64,000 nucleotides of DNA from Bacillus sp. FJAT-28004 (GTDB lineage: Bacteria; Bacillota; Bacilli; Paenibacillales; Paenibacillaceae), in the NCBI RefSeq assembly GCF_001280845.1, contig NZ_LGHP01000001.1:3951093-4015092 (forward strand), in the 5' to 3' direction. Made by a program: the position numbers and the translations under genes. The stretch's first letter is position 1; every line of letters starts with the position of its first letter. Of the stretch, positions 54,508 to 62,268 are shown one piece after another. A model generated the notes under the pieces. That model saw only the letters and a program-made list of their open reading frames with translations. It did not search any database and had not been told where the DNA came from.

Positions 54508-54693
54508 ATGCCGGAATTGATAATCAACAAGATACGCTATCCTATACAAGGAATTTTATTCGACAAAGACGGTACGCTGCTGGATTTTATTTATCTATGG
54601 GGCAAATGGAGCGAATGGATGCACCGTCATTATGAGAGTCTGCTCCCTCTCGGAGCCATACGCCCAGCTTCACTTGGAGGCGTCACGGCATGA
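54508..54693 (+). pseudogene. HAD-superfamily hydrolase, N-terminal fragment
   Basis: ACAGGAGAG and ATG 54508 open a 61-codon frame with HAD motif I in IQGILFDKDGTLLDFIYLWG. It ends at about residue 61, whereas such hydrolases have over 200 residues. The last codons (from about PLGAIRP) look unrelated, and the stop overlaps the ATG of the SMR gene. A deletion probably removed most of a hydrolase that belonged to the importer operon. It could have acted on the imported phosphonate or phosphate ester. Confidence 0.72.
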
Positions 54694-55031
54694 AGGTTGA
54701 AAGCGGCTGGGGATGGACGCTGCTTCTGCTTGCCATCCTGTTCGAATTAGCCGGCACCACTTCCTTGAAGCTGTCTGACGGCTTCACCAAGCTATGGCCT
54801 TCCGTATGGATGTTTGTTTTGTACGGTTGCAGTTTTACCTTGCTTAACTTTGCGTTGACTTACATTAATGTCGGCGTCGCTTATGCGATTTGGTCGGGCG
54901 TAGGCATTGTTCTGATTACGCTGATCGGATTTGTCCTGTTTAAGGAATCGATTAACCTGATTCAAGTGCTCTGGGTGTCGCTCATCGTGCTCGGCGTCAT
55001 CGGTCTCAAAATGAGCAGCAACGTTCATTAA
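54690..55031 (+). CDS. Small multidrug resistance (SMR) family transporter
   Basis: A 113-residue protein with four membrane helices. The essential membrane glutamate is in LLLLAILFELAGTTSLKLSD (about residue 19), and the family signature is NVGVAYAIWSGVGIVLITLI (about 60). SMR proteins export cationic drugs, guanidinium or polyamines using protons. GGAGG lies 9 nt before ATG 54690, inside the HAD fragment. No second subunit is adjacent, so it is probably a homodimer. Substrate unknown. Confidence 0.88.
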   Translation: MKVESGWGWTLLLLAILFELAGTTSLKLSDGFTKLWPSVWMFVLYGCSFTLLNFALTYINVGVAYAIWSGVGIVLITLIGFVLFKESINLIQVLWVSLIVLGVIGLKMSSNVH

Positions 55032-55083
55032 TAAGCAGATATTTTTTAATCATAAAATCCCTATATTATGGAGGTTTTCTCTA

Positions 55084-58000
55084 GTGAAAAGAATTTTATC
55101 GTTTACCCTTGTATTAACGATGATATTCACTATGTTATCGACCACGGCAAACGCAGCAAAAGATACTGCCGGCACAAATGCCAACCCCCTTATTGCATCG
55201 ATGAAATTTGATAATAATTTGAAGAACGATGTAAATCAAGAAGATTTGAAAGCAACTGGAGATTATAGTTATGTAGACGGTATAAAACCCGGGACCAAAG
55301 CTATGCATTTAGATAGCGGAGACGGCAATTATGTCGGTACATCGAATAGCTTGAAGTTTGGTGATGAAAGCTTTACCGTATCCTTCTGGTATAAGGGTGA
55401 CACCAAAAAAAATCAAGTTATATTATCAAACAAGGATTTTAGTAACGGCTCTAACGCAGGCTGGGCGATTTACACATCCGACAATTCGGTCAACATGAAT
55501 TTTGGATTCCCAACGGCAAAAGTAAAAAACATTTCCTTTGGACGCAACACGTTTGATGCTTCCGATTGGCGTTACGTAACATTTGTTGTAGACAGAGATA
55601 AAATGCTCGCGTCGCTTTATATTGATGCTTACAAAATGGCTGATACAACGCTGAGGAACGGAACTTTAGATACGTCGAACCCATTAAATATAGGTAGTGA
55701 CGGATTGGGCAACCTCGGCGGTAACTCATTCGATATTGCTGATCTGATGATTTGGAAAGGCGTATTAAATACTGAAGTGGTCCAAGCGAATTACAATAGT
55801 TACGCTGGACATTCAGTAGATATAGACGCACTTAACGACGCAATATCAGAAGCAAATACAATCGTAGAAGGCGGTCTCGGCAACGGCTTCAGCGAAACCG
55901 ATTTTAACTATTTGAAGAAGGTTTTAAATTATTCAAATACCGTTGCAACTACGCAAAAAGTGAAATTTTATACACAGGAAACGATCAATTATTACGAACG
56001 TGAACTAAACAACGCGATATTCATCTATCAAAAAAGCAATAAAACATTAACTCCTCCCGGTTTGAATGTAACGGTGAACAGCGACACGGAAATCAGTGGT
56101 AATCCCAATGCAATCAAGCGCGTGGAAGAAGATTTCAGAAAAGCCATGGGTGTATTCCCGCAGGCCGATGTCATGTTGATTCCAGGCGACGTTACCGGCG
56201 GTAACCAAGCCAGTGAATATGTGTGGATGGGTGAGCTTACAAACGTATACAGTAAACTTCAAAAAGAGGGCTTATTTAAAAAGACAGAGTTATTAATGGT
56301 AAGAGGCAACCATGATATGGGCGGCGCCGAAAACTTAATACCTATCGGTTCGGCGGGCGCGTGGAATGAATCTACGAATTCGTACGATAACAATTTCTTT
56401 AACGATGCTTATCGGGTCAAGGTAAAAGGATATAACATTGTAGGTTTTGACGCGAATTACAACAACCAAAATACAGTAGGGAAGGCCAATAATTACCTCA
56501 AAACCATTAAAGAAGAAAAGGATTACGATCCGACAAAACCCATATTTGTCATGTCTCACTACCCAATAAGCGGAACCGTGTGGAGTGAGAGATGGAGCAG
56601 CGCGGGAAGTAATGCTGTTGGTAAATATATTGCCGAGAATGATTTGTCGCAAGTGGTATATTTTTCAGGCCATACGCAATACGATCCGACCGACGAACGC
56701 TCTCTCTATCAAGGTTCGGCTACGTATCTCGATTCCGGCGCGTCGTCCTATTCTAGTTATATTGATGAGGGTCCATACGGCGGATATATTGAAGGCTCGT
56801 ATATCAATTACCATACCACCCCTCGTATCGTGAATTTCTTGGAGGTTTACGGTCCGAAAATTATTATCAAACAGTACAATCTAAGTACTAATGAATTTGT
56901 AGGCATCCCTTTTGTAGTAAACGCTGGCAGTGGCAGAAACGCCTTTACGTATAGCCAGAACGATATAAGAGAACTCATTCCTCCGCAGTTTGATGAAGGC
57001 AGTATTGCGGTCAAATCCTTCGAAAACAACGAGCTTGTTTTTACAATGAAGCAAGCCAGTGACAATGTTCGTGTAATGGAATACAATGTTCAGCTGATCA
57101 ACAAGCTTACGAAAGAAGTGGATAAATCGTTCAATAGTCTTTCGCTGCCGCTGGACAAGCCATTCGATGTATTTAGGGAATACAAGTTTACAGGTTTGTC
57201 GCCGATTACTCCATATACACTCCGAGTATTCGCCGCGGATTCCATGTATAACCGTTCACTGCAGGAGATTGATATTACGCCTGAAGGCGCTAATTTAGTG
57301 AGCATCAATGCGCCTGCTGACATAACAGGGTTGACAATCGGATCGGCGAAGACAGCAGACGCCCTTGGATTGCCAAAGACAGTATCTTTGGTTACCGATG
57401 GTGGTGATGGCGATGCCTTAGTGACATGGGATGTAGATGCTTCAAAATATGATCCAGCTATAAAGACAGCACAAATATTTACAATAACTGGAACTGTAAC
57501 TTTGCCGTCAGGGGTAGAAAATCTAAACAATGTGCCATTGACAACAAGCGTTAGTGTAACTGTTAATAGGATCTCAACGAAGACCGCCACAGTAACCGCT
57601 TCATCGTATTTCAATGCCAATTATACTCCCGACAAAGTGTTCGATGGCATCACAGGGCAAGCGGGTAACGGCGAATGGGCATCCAAGGAAGAACAGAATC
57701 CATGGATCCAGGTGAATTGGACTGAGAATCAAACGTTCAACAAGATTATCTTCTATGATCGGCCCAATTTAGTTGACCGGGCGCCCGGCGGAACGCTTAC
57801 CTTCAGTGACGGAAGCACTTTGACGGTTTCAGAAATTCCGAATGACGGGAGCGCTTATGCTGTAACTTTCCCTGAGAAGACGGCGACATGGTTCAAATTC
57901 CAGGTATCTGGTGGAGGCGGCTCGAATGTCGGTTTATCGGAAATGATAATTGTCGCGCCGGAACTGGTGGTGCCAGATACATCTAAGTCTACATTGACAG

Positions 58001-59388
58001 GTGCAGAGCAGGTGAACCAAGGCCAAACCTTTGATGTAACAATGGGGCTGGCCGACGTTACGCAAAGTGTATACCAGTCAGTGAATGCCCAAGATTTGAC
58101 GCTTCACTATGATCCAGAGATTTTGCAGCTCGATTCGATTAAATCTCTTAAGGACGGCTTCCAAGTCATCGATCAAAAAGAGACAGCGCCGGGACAAATC
58201 CGGATTATGGCTGCCAGCATGGGTGCAAACGTGCCTGCCCAAGGTGATTTGCTTGCGTTCAAATTTACGGCGAAAAAGGTAACTCAAGCTACCGATAAGA
58301 CAACAATTTCTCTTGATCATGTCGTGATTGCAAACGGACAGGGGAATGAGCTGCAGGTAGGTAATGCCTCCCATGATATCAAAGTGTCAGACCAAGTCGG
58401 CAAAATTCCAGCTGTACCTACAGGTTTGACAGCAACGGCAGTAAGTCCGTCACAGATAAACGTAACCTGGAACAGTTCAATAGACGCAACGGGTTATGAC
58501 TTGATGGTGGATGGAGTTATTCAAACGGACCTTTCAAGTCCGTTCGCACACACAGGTCTTGCAGCAAATACAACCCATACCTATGAGGTGAGGGCTAAAA
58601 ATTCGGCAGGAGCTAGTGAATGGAGTGCTCAGGTCATTGCAAGCACTCAAAGTGAAACGTCGACGCCAACGCCAGAGCCGACGCCAAAACCAGAGCCGAC
58701 GCCAACGCCAACGCCTGAACCTGCGGATGATGTATTCAACAGCAATATTATCAATGAAAAAGATTTCATTCATGCTATCGAGTCCAAGGTAGAGGAAGCC
58801 AATAAATCTAATATTAAGATTGAACTTGCTGACATGAAAGGACACTGGGCCGAAAAGACCGTTGTTGCGTTCATGAAAATGAACTTTGTCGTTGGGTATA
58901 AGGATGGAACGTTCCATCCAAACGGTAAAATCACACGCGCCGAGTTTGCAACGATCATCTCTCGCGTATTCGATGTCATCGGCAGCGCTAATCAAGAGGT
59001 TGAACTGAACGACATTAATAGTCATTGGGCTAAAGACGCGATTAATAAGCTTACAAGCGCAGGAGTTATTACCGGATATGAAGACGGAACCTTCAAGCCT
59101 AACAATACGATCAGCCGCGAAGAAATGGTCGTCATTCTGTCCCGTATTGTGGATTTAAGTAAAGTGGACAAAGATGCTTCGAAAGGCAACTTTACGGATA
59201 TGGCAAGCGCAAGCCCGTATGCGGCAAATCTAATCAAGGATGCTGCGGCAGCAGGTATCGTCAGCGGCAAAGGCAATGGCGTATTCGATCCTCAGGGCGG
59301 CACTACACGTGCGGAGGCACTTACAATCGTTCTGAATGCTTTGAACCTTCACCCTCAAGTGAAAACACTTTTGGAGGGCTTGAACTAA
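55084..59388 (+). CDS. SLH-anchored surface protein with metallophosphoesterase-like and cohesin-like domains
   Basis: A 1434-residue secreted protein. In order: signal peptide (1-24); LamG/concanavalin-like domain (about 35-240, FTVSFWYKGDTKKNQVILSN); helical segment (about 245-325); calcineurin-like phosphoesterase (about 330-640) with GDVTG at 368, GNHD at 408-411 and SHYP at 491; fibronectin III-like (about 640-735); bacterial Ig-like (about 738-830); F5/8C-like carbohydrate-binding (about 832-960, PWIQVNW); cohesin-like (about 970-1105, LTLHYDPEILQLDSI and GDLLAFKFTAK); fibronectin III (about 1112-1196); Pro-Thr-Glu linker; three SLH repeats (about 1247-1422) that bind the wall. GTG 55084 follows TGGAGG. 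The first metal motif reads DTE instead of D-x-H, and the last GHTQ instead of GHxH, so activity is uncertain. The next gene encodes a dockerin, so the two may bind. Confidence 0.87.
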   Translation: MKRILSFTLVLTMIFTMLSTTANAAKDTAGTNANPLIASMKFDNNLKNDVNQEDLKATGDYSYVDGIKPGTKAMHLDSGDGNYVGTSNSLKFGDESFTVSFWYKGDTKKNQVILSNKDFSNGSNAGWAIYTSDNSVNMNFGFPTAKVKNISFGRNTFDASDWRYVTFVVDRDKMLASLYIDAYKMADTTLRNGTLDTSNPLNIGSDGLGNLGGNSFDIADLMIWKGVLNTEVVQANYNSYAGHSVDIDALNDAISEANTIVEGGLGNGFSETDFNYLKKVLNYSNTVATTQKVKFYTQETINYYERELNNAIFIYQKSNKTLTPPGLNVTVNSDTEISGNPNAIKRVEEDFRKAMGVFPQADVMLIPGDVTGGNQASEYVWMGELTNVYSKLQKEGLFKKTELLMVRGNHDMGGAENLIPIGSAGAWNESTNSYDNNFFNDAYRVKVKGYNIVGFDANYNNQNTVGKANNYLKTIKEEKDYDPTKPIFVMSHYPISGTVWSERWSSAGSNAVGKYIAENDLSQVVYFSGHTQYDPTDERSLYQGSATYLDSGASSYSSYIDEGPYGGYIEGSYINYHTTPRIVNFLEVYGPKIIIKQYNLSTNEFVGIPFVVNAGSGRNAFTYSQNDIRELIPPQFDEGSIAVKSFENNELVFTMKQASDNVRVMEYNVQLINKLTKEVDKSFNSLSLPLDKPFDVFREYKFTGLSPITPYTLRVFAADSMYNRSLQEIDITPEGANLVSINAPADITGLTIGSAKTADALGLPKTVSLVTDGGDGDALVTWDVDASKYDPAIKTAQIFTITGTVTLPSGVENLNNVPLTTSVSVTVNRISTKTATVTASSYFNANYTPDKVFDGITGQAGNGEWASKEEQNPWIQVNWTENQTFNKIIFYDRPNLVDRAPGGTLTFSDGSTLTVSEIPNDGSAYAVTFPEKTATWFKFQVSGGGGSNVGLSEMIIVAPELVVPDTSKSTLTGAEQVNQGQTFDVTMGLADVTQSVYQSVNAQDLTLHYDPEILQLDSIKSLKDGFQVIDQKETAPGQIRIMAASMGANVPAQGDLLAFKFTAKKVTQATDKTTISLDHVVIANGQGNELQVGNASHDIKVSDQVGKIPAVPTGLTATAVSPSQINVTWNSSIDATGYDLMVDGVIQTDLSSPFAHTGLAANTTHTYEVRAKNSAGASEWSAQVIASTQSETSTPTPEPTPKPEPTPTPTPEPADDVFNSNIINEKDFIHAIESKVEEANKSNIKIELADMKGHWAEKTVVAFMKMNFVVGYKDGTFHPNGKITRAEFATIISRVFDVIGSANQEVELNDINSHWAKDAINKLTSAGVITGYEDGTFKPNNTISREEMVVILSRIVDLSKVDKDASKGNFTDMASASPYAANLIKDAAAAGIVSGKGNGVFDPQGGTTRAEALTIVLNALNLHPQVKTLLEGLN

Positions 59389-59467
59389 ATCTTCGTCGGC
59401 ATTCCTGTCCTCTAAAAGTAGATGTATTATGTTGAGAAGTAAATATAGTAGAAATGGGGATTGGCAA

Positions 59468-60526
59468 ATGAGTAAAAAACGAAACCGGAAAATGTTGCAT
59501 CTAATCGTTTGTTTTGCGTCAGTCATGATGTTGATTTTCAACTTGACCGCTGCATCTTCCATTCAAGCCGTTGAAGCAGCTGGCGGCCAGACTTTAACAA
59601 TGGACAAACTCCAGTACCTCAAAGGGGAAGCCATCACCCTGTCGTACACAGGGGCTGGCGCAAGCGGGTCAGATTGGGTTGGCGTCTACAAAACCGGAGA
59701 TGTTCCACCAGGTGCGGGTGTATCGTTGAGCTGGGGCTATTTAAAGTCTGGGGATGGGAAAGCTAGTATAAGCAATGGGCTGGCCCCAGGTAAGTATGAT
59801 GCGCTTTTTATGCTCGATGACGGGTATGAGATCGTGGATCGCAAAACATTCGAAGTCGTTGAACACGTCCCTGTTAACGGGGTGACGCTTGATCAACAGA
59901 ACGTCGTCATGACTGAAGGCGAAACCAGAACCTTAACGGCTACAGTTACGCCGGCTAATGCGAACGATACAAAAGTTTCGTGGGTAAGCAGCGATCCTGC
60001 TGTAGTATCTGTAACCGCAACAGGCGGCAGCGCTTCGCTAATCGGCCATAGTTCTGGGAAGGCAATAGTGACGGTCACAACTGCTGATGGAAGTTTTACA
60101 GCTTCCACGAATGTGACAGTAGAGCTAAATCTGACGTTACAGAGCCTAATCGACAGCGCTCGGGCCAAGCACGATGCAGCTTTGGAAGGCAATGAGGATG
60201 GTCTGTATGCGGCTGGCTCCAAAACACAACTGCAGTCGGCTATCGATGCAGCCAATGCGACAGCAAACGATTCGAATGCTACTAAGGAGCAGGTTGATAG
60301 TGCGAAAGCGGCATTGAAAGCGGCCATTCAAGAGTTTGACAAGCAGATAATCACCGCAGATGTTAATGGAGACGGAAAACGCTCTGTTGGAGACTTGGCT
60401 ATTGTTTCAGGGGTACACGGCGGGCAACAAGGTCAAGCGAACTGGAATGAAAATGCGGATGTGAATCATGACGGTAAGGTTGATCAAGTCGACCTTAAAA
60501 TCGTAGCAAAAGCGATACTGCAATAA
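59468..60526 (+). CDS. Secreted protein with Ig-like, FIVAR-like and dockerin domains
   Basis: A 352-residue exported protein. Signal peptide (1 to about 38, LIVCFASVMMLIFNL); a beta domain (about 40-130) with SDWVGVYKTGDVPPG; a BIG2-type Ig-like domain (about 134-220, VNGVTLDQQNVVMTEGETRT); a helical FIVAR-like domain (about 222-296); and a type I dockerin (about 299-352) with two calcium loops, DVNGDGKRSVGDLAIV and DVNHDGKVDQVDLKIV. It has no catalytic domain that I recognise. The start is ATG 59468 after TGGGGATTGG, a modest ribosome site. It follows a cohesin-bearing SLH protein by 79 nt, suggesting surface docking. Confidence 0.85.
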   Translation: MSKKRNRKMLHLIVCFASVMMLIFNLTAASSIQAVEAAGGQTLTMDKLQYLKGEAITLSYTGAGASGSDWVGVYKTGDVPPGAGVSLSWGYLKSGDGKASISNGLAPGKYDALFMLDDGYEIVDRKTFEVVEHVPVNGVTLDQQNVVMTEGETRTLTATVTPANANDTKVSWVSSDPAVVSVTATGGSASLIGHSSGKAIVTVTTADGSFTASTNVTVELNLTLQSLIDSARAKHDAALEGNEDGLYAAGSKTQLQSAIDAANATANDSNATKEQVDSAKAALKAAIQEFDKQIITADVNGDGKRSVGDLAIVSGVHGGQQGQANWNENADVNHDGKVDQVDLKIVAKAILQ

Positions 60527-60552
60527 AATCACTTTGAAAATGTTTGGATAAA

Positions 60553-60595
60553 AAGTCTATGAGAGGAAGATCTATTGTCTTCCTCTCATAGACTT
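60553..60595. repeat. 18-bp perfect hairpin after the dockerin gene
   Basis: AAGTCTATGAGAGGAAGA and its exact complement flank a 7-nt loop. No T-run follows (GCTCC), so it resembles an mRNA-stabilising stem or a terminator without U-tract. It lies 30 nt before the HupE-like gene. Confidence 0.7.
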
Positions 60596-60624
60596 GCTCC
60601 ATTCTATGAAAAGAGGCACAGCAG

Positions 60625-61710
60625 ATGACCTTACGAACTTTCCTATCCTTGTTAATCATCGTATTATTTTTCGGGACTTCTACACCTGCATTTGCGCATT
60701 CGGAAAGCATGGGTTACTCGTCAATAAACGTTAAAGGAAACGAGATTAACTTTGAACTATTTTTTGATCAAAGAGACTTGCTTGTGCAATTTGATACCAA
60801 CAAGGATAACAATATGGATAACGAGGAACTGTCCTCGCAAAAGGAAGGTATCGAGGCGTTTTTACAGAAAGATCTTCGAATAGATGTCGATTCGCAGCCC
60901 TTGACGATGGAATTGCTTTCGATGGAAGCGATAACGAAGGGCGCCACAAAAGGCGTAGTGCTGCAACTAGAATTTTCCGCCGATGAAGCGATCGAACAAT
61001 TTTATCTGCATTACAATCTAGTGTATGAAGATGCGCCTTTTCATAAGAGTATACTCTCAGTCCGTTCAGGGGATTTTTTCTATCAGGATATTTTTGAAAT
61101 GAGTAGAAAAGATATTCAGGTAACCTTGCCTGAGTCCGAGACTGGTTCCTCTGCTCAGTCCGATATGGGCTCTGTTCTGTGGAAATACTTTCTACTTGGC
61201 ATCGAACATATTTTAATCGGCTATGATCATTTGCTGTTTTTGTTATCCCTAGTCTTAATTGCACCTCGCTTTAAGGATGCGTTAAAGATTGTTACCGCGT
61301 TTACAATCGCCCACAGCATCACCCTTTTTTTGGTGGCGTCAGGCAGCATGCACGTCATCCCGTCTTGGGTTGAAGTCTTGATTGCCCTGTCGATTTGTTA
61401 TGTAGCAGTGGAAAATCTGTTTGTTCAAAAGGCAAAATGGCGGTGGATATTGACAGCTGTATTTGGCCTGATTCACGGAATGGGTTTCGCCGGAGCGCTG
61501 GCCGAAAGGGGACTTCCGGAGCACAATCTGATTGGCTCGCTCTTGACGTTTAATTTGGGTGTAGAAGCGGGTCAGCTAATGATCCTATGCCTATTGCTTC
61601 CATGCTTGATATGGCTGCAAAGATTCCCATGGTATCGTAAAATGGTGATCTCAACGTCTTGCCTTATTTTTGTACTGGCATTTTATTGGTTTATACAAAG
61701 ATTGTTATGA
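60625..61710 (+). CDS. HupE/UreJ-like membrane protein with an extracytoplasmic N-terminal domain
   Basis: A 361-residue protein. A signal peptide (1-24, ending TPAFAHSE) leads to an outside domain of about 160 residues that contains an EF-hand-like loop, FDTNKDNNMDNEEL (about 52-65). Residues about 180-361 form six or so membrane helices with HupE-type motifs LLGIEHILIGYDHLLFLL (about 191), IAHSITLFLVA (about 230) and LIHGMGFAGAL (about 280), rich in intramembrane His. HupE and UreJ proteins are linked to nickel uptake, but this long-N-terminal form is widespread without urease or hydrogenase, so its metal and role are open. Confidence 0.82.
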   Translation: MTLRTFLSLLIIVLFFGTSTPAFAHSESMGYSSINVKGNEINFELFFDQRDLLVQFDTNKDNNMDNEELSSQKEGIEAFLQKDLRIDVDSQPLTMELLSMEAITKGATKGVVLQLEFSADEAIEQFYLHYNLVYEDAPFHKSILSVRSGDFFYQDIFEMSRKDIQVTLPESETGSSAQSDMGSVLWKYFLLGIEHILIGYDHLLFLLSLVLIAPRFKDALKIVTAFTIAHSITLFLVASGSMHVIPSWVEVLIALSICYVAVENLFVQKAKWRWILTAVFGLIHGMGFAGALAERGLPEHNLIGSLLTFNLGVEAGQLMILCLLLPCLIWLQRFPWYRKMVISTSCLIFVLAFYWFIQRLL

Positions 61711-61791
61711 GGCCATTAGTTGGACAATATAAGAGAGCTAGCGGTATTTTGTTTTTACAGCGCACCTGGAAATGTAGCAAAACACCTCAAG

Positions 61792-61841
61792 AAAAAAAGG
61801 TACAGTCCTTCAAGAAATTTGAAGAGGCTGTACCTTTTTTG
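61792..61841. terminator. Terminator after the HupE-like gene
   Basis: AAAGGTACAG-CCTTCAA pairs with TTGAAG-GG-TGTACCTTT with small mismatches, flanked by A and T runs. It can work in both directions. Confidence 0.85.
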
Positions 61842-61855
61842 TCGCTTGAGTATTG

Positions 61856-62078
61856 TCAGAGACTTATACTGCTCTGACTGTTCCAGTTTGCCAAGTAGCG
61901 TGGAGTTGGAAGGGGGAAGTTATCCCTTTCGTGTATTACGATACTGCAGGCTAGCTGTATTTTGAGCCACAAATAGTAATCGATTGGCGAGTAGCCAGTC
62001 GTTTTTTTGAATAAATAAGAAAAATGAGGGACAGACATGTTAGCTCGATTAGCTAACTCTTGTAATGAGGTGCACGGT
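61856..62078 (-). pseudogene. AraC-family regulator, HTH fragment
   Basis: On the minus strand the frame reads LQELANRANMSVPHFSYLFK, then KTTGYSPIDYYLWLKIQLAC, the first helix-turn-helix of an AraC-type regulator. The similarity then stops, the second HTH is missing, and a stop lies in frame just upstream of LPCTSLQ. Only about 45 residues are recognisable. The 62079-62268 stretch between it and the kinase gene shows no gene and no clear promoter. Confidence 0.65.
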
Positions 62079-62268
62079 AGTTAACTAAGTGTATTTGCTA
62101 ATCTAGAGTGCGCCACTTACATAACGTCTGCTAAGGTGAATGTTAAACACTCTGAGCTAAGTCTCTGTTATTATATTAATCAGCATCGTAAAGTTAGACT
62201 GAATAATAGACACATCGAAATGAAATCTTAAAATAGTACCAAGATGATGATGAAGAAGGGGATATCCT

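Noticed and set aside
54600..54690. Guanidine riboswitch for the SMR gene
   Set aside because: The gene starts inside the HAD fragment with its own ribosome site, and no riboswitch-like conserved sequence is seen upstream.
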